NCBI RefSeq assembly: GCF_900091525.1
Contig: NZ_FMCU01000025.1
Coordinates: 1-64,000, forward strand
DNA length: 64,000 nucleotides
DNA from: Micromonospora matsumotoense
GTDB taxonomy: Bacteria; Actinomycetota; Actinomycetes; Mycobacteriales; Micromonosporaceae
Direction: 5' to 3'
Numbering within the stretch: position 1 is the first letter of the stretch; every line of letters begins with the position of its first letter. The notes under the pieces are model-generated. The model worked only from the letters and a program-made list of their open reading frames with translations, was not told where the DNA came from and did not search any database. Position numbers and translations under genes: made by a program. Shown here piece after piece: positions 34,967 to 43,184 of the stretch.

Positions 34967-36240
34967 GCACGCGCGCGGTCACCTTTGCCCGCATCGAGGA
35001 GGCGGTGGCGGACATCGCCGCCGGCCGGCCCGTCGTGGTGGTCGACGACGAGCACCGGGAGAACGAGGGCGACCTTATCTTCGCCGCCGAGCTGGCCACC
35101 CCGGAGCTGCTCGCCTTCATGGTCCGCTTTACCTCTGGTTACGTCTGCGTCCCGCTGACCGAGTCGGAGTGCGACCGGCTGGACCTGCCGCCGATGCACC
35201 ACACCAACCAGGACCGGCGCGGCACCGCGTACACGGTGACCGTGGACGCCCGGGAGGGGGTCAGCACCGGCATCTCCGCCGCGGACCGGGCGCACACCAT
35301 CAGGCTGCTCGCCGACCCCGGCACCGACCCGACGGACCTGGCCCGTCCCGGTCACGTGGTGCCGCTGCGGGCCCGCGAGGGCGGGGTGCTGCGTCGACCC
35401 GGGCACACCGAGGCGGCGGTCGACCTGACCCGGCTGGCGGGACTGCGGCCCGCCGGGGTGCTCTGCGAGCTGGTCAACGACGACGGCACCATGATGCGCC
35501 TGCCGGATCTGGAGAAGTTCTGCGTCGAGCACGCGCTCACCCTGGTCACCATCGCCGACCTGGTCGCCTACCGGCGGCGGCACGAGAAGCAGGTGGAGCA
35601 GGTCGCCGAGGCCCGGATGCCCACCCCGTACGGGGTGTTCCGGGCGCTGGGCTACCGGGCCGAACACGACCCGGCCGAACACGTCGCGCTGGTCTTCGGC
35701 GAGCTGGGCGAGGGCGACGACGTGCTGGTCCGGGTGCACTCCGAGTGCCTCACCGGGGATGTCTTCGGCTCGTTGCGCTGTGACTGCGGGCCGCAGCTGC
35801 AGGCGTCGCTGGCCCGGGTCGCCCGGGAGGGGCGGGGGGTGGTCCTCTACGTGCGCGGGCACGAGGGGCGCGGCATCGGGCTGCTGCACAAGCTCCAGGC
35901 GTACCAGCTCCAGGACCAGGGCCGCGACACCGTGGACGCGAACCTCGACCTGGGGTTGCCCGCCGACGCCCGGGACTACGGCACCGGCGCGCAGATCCTC
36001 TACGACCTGGGTGTGCGGTCGATGCGGCTGCTCACCAACAACCCGGCCAAGCGCGCCGGCCTGGAGGGGTACGGGCTGACCATCACCGGCCGGGAGGGGC
36101 TGCCGGTCCGGCCGCACCCGGAGAACGTGCGCTACCTGCGGACCAAGCGGGACCGGATGGGCCACCTGTTGGACGAGCTGGACGAGGTGACGGAGGCCCC
36201 GATGGGTCGTCCCGTCCCCGGCGACGAGATCGGAGCATGA
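34963..36240 (+). CDS. ribBA: Bifunctional 3,4-dihydroxy-2-butanone-4-phosphate synthase / GTP cyclohydrolase II
   Basis: It supplies both riboflavin precursors. 425 aa. The N-terminal RibB domain has DDEHRENEGDLI and the catalytic TGISAADRAHTI. The C-terminal RibA domain has VRVHSECLTGDVFGSLRCDCG (zinc cysteines), RGHEGRGIGL and LLTNNPAKR. A nonconserved acidic end follows. ATG 34963 overlaps ribM; the stop overlaps ribH. Confidence 0.96.
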   Translation: MSTRAVTFARIEEAVADIAAGRPVVVVDDEHRENEGDLIFAAELATPELLAFMVRFTSGYVCVPLTESECDRLDLPPMHHTNQDRRGTAYTVTVDAREGVSTGISAADRAHTIRLLADPGTDPTDLARPGHVVPLRAREGGVLRRPGHTEAAVDLTRLAGLRPAGVLCELVNDDGTMMRLPDLEKFCVEHALTLVTIADLVAYRRRHEKQVEQVAEARMPTPYGVFRALGYRAEHDPAEHVALVFGELGEGDDVLVRVHSECLTGDVFGSLRCDCGPQLQASLARVAREGRGVVLYVRGHEGRGIGLLHKLQAYQLQDQGRDTVDANLDLGLPADARDYGTGAQILYDLGVRSMRLLTNNPAKRAGLEGYGLTITGREGLPVRPHPENVRYLRTKRDRMGHLLDELDEVTEAPMGRPVPGDEIGA

Positions 36241-36743
36241 CCATGGCGGGTTTCGGTGAACCCGGAGTGACCCCGGTGGACGCCGCCGGGCTGACCGTCG
36301 GGGTGGTGGCGGCGCGCTGGCACGGCGAGCTGACCGACCACATGCTCGACCGGGCGGTGGCCGCCGCGCAGGCGTGCGGGGCGCGGGTCGTGACGGCCCG
36401 GGTGGCCGGCTCGGTGGAGCTGCCGGTGGTGGCGCAGGCCCTGGCGCGGCGTTGCGACGTGGTGGTGGCGCTGGGCGTGGTGGTGCGGGGCGCGACCGCC
36501 CACTTCGACTACGTCTGCCGGTCGGTGACCGACGGGCTGACCCGGGTCGCCCTGGACGAGGGCAAGCCGGTGGCGCACGGGGTGCTGACCGTGGAGACCC
36601 TCGACCAGGCCCGCGACCGGGCCGGGCTGCCCGGCTCGGCCGAGGACAAGGGCTGGTCGGCGACGGTGGCCGCGCTGGACGCCGCGCTGGCGGTCCGCGA
36701 CGTCACCACCGCCAACGGCCACCGCGTCGGCTTCGCCGGCTGA
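36237..36743 (+). CDS. ribH: 6,7-dimethyl-8-ribityllumazine synthase
   Basis: It condenses the RibA-derived pyrimidine with dihydroxybutanone phosphate; it forms 60-mer or smaller shells. 168 aa. VAARWHGELTDHML, GSVELPVVAQAL and VRGATAHFDYVC with the catalytic His are conserved. Its ATG overlaps the ribBA stop. It ends the riboflavin operon before a strong hairpin. Confidence 0.95.
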   Translation: MTMAGFGEPGVTPVDAAGLTVGVVAARWHGELTDHMLDRAVAAAQACGARVVTARVAGSVELPVVAQALARRCDVVVALGVVVRGATAHFDYVCRSVTDGLTRVALDEGKPVAHGVLTVETLDQARDRAGLPGSAEDKGWSATVAALDAALAVRDVTTANGHRVGFAG

Positions 36744-36811
36744 CCGCCCCCGACCCGGCCGCCCCCGATCCGGCCGGGCTCGTGGGCTGGGGGCGCGCCT
36801 GTCGAGGCAAT

Positions 36812-36844
36812 GTTGCGGTGTCCGGTGGACGTGGACACCGCAAC
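36812..36844. terminator. Terminator between ribH and the converging ABC transporter operon
   Basis: A perfect 12-bp stem, GTTGCGGTGTCC / GGACACCGCAAC, with a 9-nt loop, placed between converging genes. Confidence 0.8.
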
Positions 36845-36888
36845 TCGCCCCACCGGAGTCGATCTTGCGCTGCGGTCTGAGGCGGGCC

Positions 36889-37632
36889 CTACAAACGGCC
36901 GGCGTCGATGATCCGCTTGAGGAACTGGCGGGTACGCGGCTGGGTCGGCTCGCCCAGCACCTGGGCGGGCGGCCCGGCCTCGACCACCCGACCGGCGTCG
37001 AGGAAACAGACCTGGTCGGCGACCTCCCGGGCGAAGCCCATCTCGTGGGTGGCCAGCACCATGGTCATCCCGTCCGCCTTCAGGTCCCGGATCATCGCCA
37101 GCACCTCCCCGACCAGCTCCGGGTCGAGTGCCGAAGTGACCTCGTCCAGCAGCATCAGCCGGGGCGAGTTGGCCAGCGCCCGGACGATCGCCACCCGCTG
37201 CTGCTGGCCGCCGGAGAGCCGGTCCGGGTAGGCGTCCGCCTTTGCGCCCAACCCCACCCGGTCGAGTAGGTCCCGGGCCTGCGCCTCGGCCTCGGCCCGC
37301 TCCCGCCGGTGCACCCGGCGCGGGGCGAGGGTGACGTTGTCCAGCACGCTCAGGTGCGGAAACAGGTTGTACGACTGGAAGACCATGCCGATGCGGCGGC
37401 GGACCCGGTCGGGGTCGACGCGGGGGTCGGAGATCTCCTCGCCGTCCAGCGTGATGGTCCCGTCGTCCAGCTCCTCCAGCAGGTTGACGCAGCGCAGCAG
37501 GGTCGACTTGCCCGACCCGGACGCGCCGATCAGGGCGACCACCCGGTGTTCCTCGACGGTCAAGTCGAGCCCGTCGAGCACCACCTGGCCGGCGAACTCC
37601 TTGCGCAGCCCCCGGCAGGTCAGCACGGCCAT
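36889..37632 (-). CDS. Polar amino acid ABC transporter, ATP-binding protein
   Basis: 247 aa. Walker A GASGSGKST, Q-loop FQSYNLFPHLS, signature LSGGQQQR, Walker B LMLLDEVTSALD and switch His in LATHEM are all present and match the GlnQ/HisP group. ATG 37632 follows GGAGG. It is last in a three-gene transporter operon behind the permease and binding protein. The amino acid transported cannot be read from sequence. Confidence 0.92.
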   Translation of the reverse strand: MAVLTCRGLRKEFAGQVVLDGLDLTVEEHRVVALIGASGSGKSTLLRCVNLLEELDDGTITLDGEEISDPRVDPDRVRRRIGMVFQSYNLFPHLSVLDNVTLAPRRVHRRERAEAEAQARDLLDRVGLGAKADAYPDRLSGGQQQRVAIVRALANSPRLMLLDEVTSALDPELVGEVLAMIRDLKADGMTMVLATHEMGFAREVADQVCFLDAGRVVEAGPPAQVLGEPTQPRTRQFLKRIIDAGRL

Positions 37633-37664
37633 CTCGACCTCCGACGGGTCGGCACCGTCATCTC

Positions 37665-38546
37665 TCAGCTTCCGCTCTGGCGTCGGGCCGAGCGCAGTGT
37701 CACCCAGTCGGTGACCGCGATCAGCGGAATGGCGAGCAGCACGAACAGCACCCCGGCCAGGATGTACGGGGTGTAGTTGAAGGTCTGCGCGGTGGCGATC
37801 TGGGCGGCCCGGACCGCGTCGATCGGGCCGGCCAGGGAGACCAGGCCGACGTCCTTCTGCAACGCCACCACGTCGTTGAGCAGCGGCGGCGCGACCCGCC
37901 GGACGGCCTGCGGCAGCACCACGTGCCGCATGGTCTGCCGGTAGGTCAGCCCCAGCGAGCGGGCCGCCGCGAGCTGGCTCGGATGGATCGACTCGATACC
38001 GGCCCGGAACACCTCCGCCAGGTAACCGCCGTAGGTGAGCACCAGCGCCAGCCCGCCGAGCACCAGCACCGGGGGCATGCCCTGCAACCGCAGGCCGGGC
38101 ACGCCGAGGGTCAGCACGTACAGCACGATGATCAGCGGCAGGCCCCGGAAGGTGTACGTGTAGCCCGCCGCGAGCGCGCGGACCGGGAAGAAGACCGGGC
38201 CCCGCAGGGTGCGCAGCAGCGCGATCAGCAGGCCGAGCAGCAGCGCCCCGACGGCGCAGCAGACCAGCAGCCGGACGTTGAGCCACAGCCCGGCGAGCAC
38301 CTCCGGCAGGGCGTCCCGGGCGATCTCCGGGTCCAGGAACGACCGGCGGACCCGGTCCCAGCCGGGTGCGCCGGTGACCGCGACGACCAGCAGCGTGCCG
38401 AGCGCCGCCGTGGAGGCGGCGGCGACCAGCACGCTGCGGGTCGTCTGCCGACGCCGGTACGCGGCCCGCCGCCGCTGGGCCGCCGAGGGGGTGCGCTGCC
38501 GGAGCGCGGCCGGGCTGTCGTGGTGGGGTGCTGGTGCCCGGGTCAC
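37665..38546 (-). CDS. Polar amino acid ABC transporter, permease
   Basis: 293 aa. A basic cytoplasmic N-terminus of about 45 residues precedes the membrane segments. The EAA loop SLGLTYRQTMRHVVLPQAVR that contacts the ATPase is clear. GTG 38546 overlaps the stop of the binding-protein gene (GTGA). A single permease gene suggests a homodimer. Confidence 0.9.
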   Translation of the reverse strand: MTRAPAPHHDSPAALRQRTPSAAQRRRAAYRRRQTTRSVLVAAASTAALGTLLVVAVTGAPGWDRVRRSFLDPEIARDALPEVLAGLWLNVRLLVCCAVGALLLGLLIALLRTLRGPVFFPVRALAAGYTYTFRGLPLIIVLYVLTLGVPGLRLQGMPPVLVLGGLALVLTYGGYLAEVFRAGIESIHPSQLAAARSLGLTYRQTMRHVVLPQAVRRVAPPLLNDVVALQKDVGLVSLAGPIDAVRAAQIATAQTFNYTPYILAGVLFVLLAIPLIAVTDWVTLRSARRQSGS

Positions 38547-39412
38547 TGGAGTTCGGTCGCCCCCGCCACCTGGGTGAGCCACTTCTGCTCCAGCTGCTTG
38601 AGCGTGCCGTCCCCGGAGAGCTCGCCGACCGTCTTGCTGACGCAGAGGGTGAGCGGGGAGTCCTTGTCCAGCAGCAGCCCGAACGCCTCCGGGGCACCCA
38701 CCTGCGGCAGTTGGCCGACGATGGTGGCCTCGGGGAGTTCCGACCCGGTGATGTAGAACGCGGTCGGCAGGTCGACCACCAGGCCGTCGAGCTGACCGTT
38801 CTGCAGGGCCTTCTTGGCGTCGTCGTTGCTGTTGTAGACCTGCGGCTTCACCGTCGGCTGGATCAGCGCGGTGATCGCCTGGTAACTGGTGGTGCCCACC
38901 TGGGCGCCGAGCTTGGCGTTCTTGAGGTCCGCCACCGACTTCTTCCCGGCGATCTTCGACGACTTGAGCGCGATGACCGTCTGCCGCACCAGGTAGTACG
39001 GGGCGGAGAAGTCGGCCGCCTGCTTGCGTTCCTCGGTGATGGAGAACTGGTTGATGTCGAAGTCGAAGGTCTTCGGGCCGGGGGCGATGGCGGTGTCGAA
39101 CTTGACCCGGGTCCAGGTGACGTCCCCTGGGGTGTACCCGAGCTTCCCGGCCACCGCGTACGCGACGGCGGCCTCGAAGCCCTCGCCGCTGTCCGGCTTG
39201 TTGCCCTTGAACCACGGCTCGTACGCGGGCTCGTCGGTGGCGACGGTGAGCTTGCCCGGCGTCCGGGTCTTCAGGCTGTCCTTGGCGCAGGTGGCCGCCG
39301 TGGGGACGGCGTCGGGGGTGGGGGTGACTTCCTGGGGTGCGCATCCGGCCACGGCGACGAGGAGAACGGCGGCGGTGGCGGCGGCGCGGGTACGTGAGCT
39401 GCTGCTGACCAT
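38543..39412 (-). CDS. Polar amino acid ABC transporter, substrate-binding lipoprotein
   Basis: 289 aa, solute-binding family 3. The N-terminal signal TAAVLLVAVAGC gives a lipoprotein. LTVATDEPAYEPWF, GFEAAVAYAVAGKLG and FDFDINQFSITEERKQAADFS are typical. The start at 39412 is supported by the -10-like TATCCT ending 7 nt upstream (leaderless). It is the first gene of the transporter operon. Confidence 0.9.
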   Translation of the reverse strand: MVSSSSRTRAAATAAVLLVAVAGCAPQEVTPTPDAVPTAATCAKDSLKTRTPGKLTVATDEPAYEPWFKGNKPDSGEGFEAAVAYAVAGKLGYTPGDVTWTRVKFDTAIAPGPKTFDFDINQFSITEERKQAADFSAPYYLVRQTVIALKSSKIAGKKSVADLKNAKLGAQVGTTSYQAITALIQPTVKPQVYNSNDDAKKALQNGQLDGLVVDLPTAFYITGSELPEATIVGQLPQVGAPEAFGLLLDKDSPLTLCVSKTVGELSGDGTLKQLEQKWLTQVAGATELQ

Positions 39413-39419
39413 GGCCGCC

Positions 39420-39425
39420 AGGATA
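39420..39425 (-). promoter_or_regulatory. Putative -10 element (TATCCT) for the leaderless transporter operon
   Basis: On the minus strand TATCCT is followed by 7 nt and the ATG. A weak -35 (TTCGAG) sits 17 nt upstream. There is no Shine-Dalgarno. Confidence 0.5.
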
Positions 39426-39652
39426 GAGAAGAGCGCCGATCCCTCGAAGGGTGTCCCATCAGGTAGATGAGAGATCGATGTCCAAACGTGTCCGGCCCGT
39501 TGCCGGCGTACCGTCCGGTGGCCCCGGCTGGGGTGTCGTGCCGCCGGGCGGCCGGGCGTGTCCCAGCCTGCGGGAACCCGGCGGTGGGCAGCGCGACTCG
39601 CCCGGACCCCGGAGCGCACGGCGTCGGTGGGTGGCTGGAAGAATCCGGTCCC

Positions 39653-39916
39653 GTGAAGACGTTCGAGGAGTTGTTCGCCGAGCTCCAGGCCAAGGCCGCC
39701 GCCGGCACGCCGGGCTCGGGCACGGTCGACGCCCTGGCCAAGGGGGTGCACTTCGTCGGCAAGAAGGTCGTCGAGGAGGCGGCCGAGTCGTGGATGGCCG
39801 CCGAGCACGAGGGACCGGAGCGTACCGCCGAGGAGATCTCCCAACTGCTGTACCAGGTGCAGGTGCTGATGCTGGCCAGCGGTCTGGAGTTGGAGGACGT
39901 CTACCGACATCTGTGA
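39653..39916 (+). CDS. hisE: Phosphoribosyl-ATP pyrophosphatase
   Basis: Second step of histidine synthesis. 87 aa. MKTFEELFAELQAK, then KKVVEEAAESWMAAEHE with the metal-binding Glu residues, and EEISQLLYQVQVLML. GTG 39653 lacks a clear ribosome-binding site and may be near-leaderless. It is followed after 46 nt by hisG, the common actinobacterial pair. Confidence 0.94.
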   Translation: MKTFEELFAELQAKAAAGTPGSGTVDALAKGVHFVGKKVVEEAAESWMAAEHEGPERTAEEISQLLYQVQVLMLASGLELEDVYRHL

Positions 39917-39962
39917 GTGCGCCCGCGTCGTTGATCTGATCCGATCGAAGGAGCACTCCGTC

Positions 39963-40808
39963 ATGTTGCGTGTCGCCGTACCCAACAAGGGCGCCCTGGC
40001 CGAGAAGGCCGCCCAGATGCTGCGCGAGGCGGGCTACCGCCAGCGCACCGACCCCAAGGACCTGGTCTGCCCGGACGAGGCCAACGACATCGAGTTCTTC
40101 TACCTGCGGCCCAAGGACATCGCCACCTACGTCGGCTCGGGTGACCTGGACGTCGGGATCACCGGCCGGGACCTGCTGATCGACTCGGGCGCCCCCGCCG
40201 AGGAGGTGGTCGACCTGGCGTTCGGCCGGGCCACCTTCCGCTTCGCCGCCCGCCCGGAGGACGTCGGCGACGTCCAGGAGCTGGGCGGGCACCGGATCGC
40301 CACCGCGTACCCGGGGCTGGTCGAGCGGTACCTCGCCGACCTGGGGGTCAAGGCCGACGTGATCCGGCTCGACGGCGCGGTGGAGAACGCCATCCGGCTC
40401 GGGGTCGCCGACGTCGTCGCCGACGTGGTGGAGACCGGCGCGACGTTGCGCCAGGCCGGGCTGGTGGTCTTCGGGGACCCGCTGCTGCGCTCCTCGGCGG
40501 TGCTGGTGCGGCGGGCCGGTGCGCCGGGGCACCCGCAGGCGGAGCAGTTGCTGCGCCGGCTGCACGGGGTGCTGGTGGCCCGCCGCTACGTGATGCTCGC
40601 CTACGACGTGCCGGCCGGTCTGCTCGACCGGGCCAGCGCGCTCACCCCGGGCATCGAGTCGCCGACGGTCTCCCCGCTGCACCGGGAGGGCTGGGTCGCC
40701 GTGCAGGCGATGGTGCTCCGCGACGACGTGCACCGGATCATGGACGAGCTGTACGAGTTGGGTGCCCGCGCCATCCTGGTCACCAACATCCACGCCTGTC
40801 GGCTCTGA
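39963..40808 (+). CDS. hisG: ATP phosphoribosyltransferase (long form)
   Basis: First, feedback-controlled step of histidine synthesis. 281 aa, long form: the catalytic part has LRVAVPNKGALAEKA, GDLDVGITGRDLL and DVVETGATLRQAGL, and the C-terminal ACT-like domain (after about residue 210) senses histidine. ATG 39963 has GAAGGAG upstream. A long hairpin follows. Confidence 0.96.
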   Translation: MLRVAVPNKGALAEKAAQMLREAGYRQRTDPKDLVCPDEANDIEFFYLRPKDIATYVGSGDLDVGITGRDLLIDSGAPAEEVVDLAFGRATFRFAARPEDVGDVQELGGHRIATAYPGLVERYLADLGVKADVIRLDGAVENAIRLGVADVVADVVETGATLRQAGLVVFGDPLLRSSAVLVRRAGAPGHPQAEQLLRRLHGVLVARRYVMLAYDVPAGLLDRASALTPGIESPTVSPLHREGWVAVQAMVLRDDVHRIMDELYELGARAILVTNIHACRL

Positions 40809-40873
40809 TCCGGCCACTGCCCGCGCTCCGCCACCGCCCGGCCCGTCCGGTCGCCGCGCCATGATCCACTCAA

Positions 40874-40926
40874 CCGGGCCGACGGGGCGGTGTCGACACC
40901 ACGCTGACACCGCCCCGTCGGCCCGG
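40874..40926 (+). terminator. Terminator after hisG
   Basis: A perfect 20-bp stem beginning CCGGGCCGACGGGG (40874-40893 with 40907-40926) and a 13-nt loop, 65 nt past the stop. Confidence 0.85.
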
Positions 40927-41011
40927 TGGCGAACGTCCCCCGGCACGGCCCCGCCCAGGTCGGTCGGGTGGCGGCGCGGGGGTGGGCTGCGGCGGGTGGC
41001 AGACTGGACCG

Positions 41012-41485
41012 GTGAGCGACACCGAGTTGATCCGCCTCAAACCGCGCCGCATCCGGGTCGTCTGCTGGGCCTCGGCGGTCGCCCTGCTGGTGGTGTTGAG
41101 CCTGGTGGCGACGTCGCTGACCGGGGCGACCGGCGAGGGCTACGGCACCTTCCAGCGCGGTGACCAGTTCGCCATGGTCGGTCTCGGGGTGCTCGGCGCG
41201 CTCGGCCTCCTGCTGTTCACCCGGCCCCGGGTCGAGGCGGACGCCCGGGGGGTCCGGGTGCGCAACGTGATCGGCGCGTACGAGCTGCCCTGGGAGGTGG
41301 TCCGGGGGGTGCGCTTCGACCGGGGTGCGCCGTGGGCCAGCCTGGAGCTGCACGACGACGACCTGCTGCCGATGGTGGCCCTCCAGGCGGCCGACAAGGA
41401 GATCGCGGTCGACGGGGTGCGGGCGCTGCGCCGGCTGCACCAGGCCCATCTGGCCCGCCTCGGTGGCGCATCGACCCCGGGCTGA
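41012..41485 (+). CDS. Small membrane protein with bacterial PH-like domain
   Basis: 157 aa. Two membrane segments at about residues 14-36 and 56-74 are followed by a beta-rich domain (PRVEADARGVRVRNVIGAYELPWEVVRGVRF) typical of bPH_6 proteins. Function unknown. GTG 41012 has CAGACT ending 6 nt upstream and no Shine-Dalgarno, so it may be leaderless. Its position between hisG and infC has no obvious functional meaning. Confidence 0.75.
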   Translation: MSDTELIRLKPRRIRVVCWASAVALLVVLSLVATSLTGATGEGYGTFQRGDQFAMVGLGVLGALGLLLFTRPRVEADARGVRVRNVIGAYELPWEVVRGVRFDRGAPWASLELHDDDLLPMVALQAADKEIAVDGVRALRRLHQAHLARLGGASTPG

Positions 41486-41543
41486 GGGTTTCCCACCCCC
41501 ACTGACCTGCGGGCCCGGTTTGGGGATGGCTGGGGCCGGGGTG

Positions 41544-41813
41544 TAGTGTTGCCGAGTCGACCAGACTGCCTCCGCCTTTGGCGGCCCGGCGGTCCCGAAG
41601 CGGAGCGCCTGCTCCCACCCGAGTTGCCCCAGTCGGTGGCCGGGTCCGGTCACCGGTTCCGGGCATGTCCCGGTCCCGGATGCGCGATCATATGATCGTG
41701 CCGACCGGTCGAGCGGGCCCTGGCATGTGCCGGGGCCTTCTGCTTTCCGAGTCGTCCCCACCCGGGGGCCGCGCGGAGTCGGCCACACAGCAGACTCGAC
41801 TCGAGGAGGCCCC
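41544..41813 (+). promoter_or_regulatory. Long infC leader with promoter, palindrome and attenuator-like hairpin
   Basis: A -10-like TAGTGT (41544-41549) predicts a leader of about 258 nt with no gene in it. Inside are a 14-bp perfect palindrome CGATCATATGATCG (41685-41698), AT-rich for this DNA, and a hairpin GGCCCTGGCA / TGCCGGGGCC (41716-41725 with 41728-41737) followed by TTCTGCTTTCC, which looks like an intrinsic terminator. The Shine-Dalgarno GAGGAGG lies at 41803-41809. Attenuation of the IF-3 operon is plausible; the type cannot be decided by eye. Confidence 0.5.
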
Positions 41814-42482
41814 ATCAGCGTCGAACCACGCGTGAACGAGCAGATCCGGGCACGTGAGGTCCGACTGGTCGGCCCTGAGGGTGAGCAGGTGGGCATCGTC
41901 CCGCTGGAGCGCGCCCTGCAGCTGGCCGCGGACGTCGACCTGGACCTGGTCGAGGTTGCGCCGATGGCGCGCCCGCCGGTGTGCAAGCTCATGGACTTCG
42001 GCAAGTTCAAGTACGAGAGCGCACTCAAGGCGCGCGAAGCGCGGCGTAACCAGCAGCAGACCGTCATCAAGGAGATGAAGCTCCGGCCGAAGATCGACCC
42101 GCACGACTACGAGACCAAGAAGGGTCACGTGGTGCGGTTCCTCAAGGCGGGTGACAAGGTCAAGGTGACGATCATGTTCCGCGGTCGCGAGCAGAGCCGC
42201 CCGGAGCTGGGTTACCGGCTCCTGCGCCGGCTCGAGTCCGAGATCACGGACCTGGGATACGTCGAGGCCGCTCCGAAGCAGGACGGTCGAAACATGATCA
42301 TGGTCCTCGCTCCGCACCGGGCCGTCAAGGCCTCCGCGGTCGCCGCCACGGCGTCCCGCACCGGTCCCCGGGACCGGACCGGGGACGAGTCCGCGCCGTC
42401 GGCAGACGGCGAGACCCCGGTGGTCGGCGAGACCGCAGCAGCCGGCGAGACCGGCCCGACCGCTGACACCAGCGGCCAGTAA
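41814..42482 (+). CDS. infC: Translation initiation factor IF-3, ATC start codon
   Basis: IF-3 prevents subunit joining and checks start codons. 222 aa. Homology begins at ISVEPRVNEQIRAREVRLVGP, and the only codon there behind GAGGAGG (4 nt) is ATC 41814; the next GTG (41832) is too far from the Shine-Dalgarno. A non-canonical start codon is the known device by which IF-3 represses its own synthesis. The conserved linker KLMDFGKFKYE and C-terminal domain end near residue 170. A 50-residue Ala/Glu/Thr-rich tail (DGETPVVGETAAAGETGPT) follows. Confidence 0.93.
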   Translation: MSVEPRVNEQIRAREVRLVGPEGEQVGIVPLERALQLAADVDLDLVEVAPMARPPVCKLMDFGKFKYESALKAREARRNQQQTVIKEMKLRPKIDPHDYETKKGHVVRFLKAGDKVKVTIMFRGREQSRPELGYRLLRRLESEITDLGYVEAAPKQDGRNMIMVLAPHRAVKASAVAATASRTGPRDRTGDESAPSADGETPVVGETAAAGETGPTADTSGQ

Positions 42483-42501
42483 CAGGGAGAAGACGTTCCA
42501 C

Positions 42502-42696
42502 ATGCCGAAGATGAAGAGCCACACGGGTATGGGCAAGCGGGTCAAGGTGACCGGCAAGGGCAAGATCGTTGCCCAGCAGGCCGGCCTTCGCCACAACCTG
42601 GAGAAGAAGCCGTCCACCCAGACCCGGCGGCTGACCGGCACGGTCGAGCTGGCCAAGGCCGACGTCAAGCGCATCAAGAAGCTGCTCGGCCGCTGA
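42502..42696 (+). CDS. rpmI: 50S ribosomal protein L35
   Basis: 64 aa, very basic. MPKMKSHTGMGKRVKVTGKGK and the C-terminal VKRIKKLLGR are standard. ATG 42502 follows AGGGAGAAG. Middle gene of infC-rpmI-rplT. Confidence 0.97.
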   Translation: MPKMKSHTGMGKRVKVTGKGKIVAQQAGLRHNLEKKPSTQTRRLTGTVELAKADVKRIKKLLGR

Positions 42697-42728
42697 CGCG
42701 CGCCACCTTTACCTAACAAGGAGTTGAG

Positions 42729-43121
42729 ATGGCACGCGTCAAGCGGGCTGTGAACGCCCAGAAGAAGCGTCGTACCCTGCTGGAGTCCGCGAGCGGTTAC
42801 CGCGGTCAGCGCTCCCGGCTGTACCGCAAGGCCAAGGAGCAGGTGCTGCACTCGATGCAGTACGCCTACCGGGACCGTCGCGACCGCAAGGGCGACTTCC
42901 GGCAGCTCTGGATCCAGCGCATCAACGCTGGCGCCCGGGCCAACGGCATGACCTACAACCGGCTCATCCAGGGCCTGCGCCTGGCCGGCATCGAGGTCGA
43001 CCGCAAGATCCTGGCCGACCTGGCCGTCCACGACGCCGCGGCGTTCGCCGCGATCGTCGAGCTGGCCCGGGCCGCCGTGACGGCCGAGGGCACCGGTGGC
43101 GCCGCGGCCCAGGCCGCCTGA
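42729..43121 (+). CDS. rplT: 50S ribosomal protein L20
   Basis: 130 aa. MARVKRAVNAQKKRRTLLESASGYRG and WIQRINAGARANGMTYNRLI are diagnostic of this early 23S rRNA-binding assembly protein. ATG 42729 follows AAGGAG. The C-terminus has a short Ala/Gly tail. A perfect hairpin starts 18 nt beyond the stop. Confidence 0.97.
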   Translation: MARVKRAVNAQKKRRTLLESASGYRGQRSRLYRKAKEQVLHSMQYAYRDRRDRKGDFRQLWIQRINAGARANGMTYNRLIQGLRLAGIEVDRKILADLAVHDAAAFAAIVELARAAVTAEGTGGAAAQAA

Positions 43122-43138
43122 CCCGTCCCGGCAGCAGA

Positions 43139-43184
43139 TCGAGGCGTCTCCCATGCAGTCACCAGCGCACGGGAGACGCCTCGA
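43139..43184 (+). terminator. Perfect 13-bp hairpin with the next gene's start codon in its loop
   Basis: TCGAGGCGTCTCC (43139-43151) pairs perfectly with GGAGACGCCTCGA (43172-43184). The 20-nt loop contains ATG 43153, and the left arm contains the GAGG that would serve as its Shine-Dalgarno. It is placed to terminate the infC operon and, in any readthrough RNA, to hide the start region of the methyltransferase gene. Confidence 0.75.
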
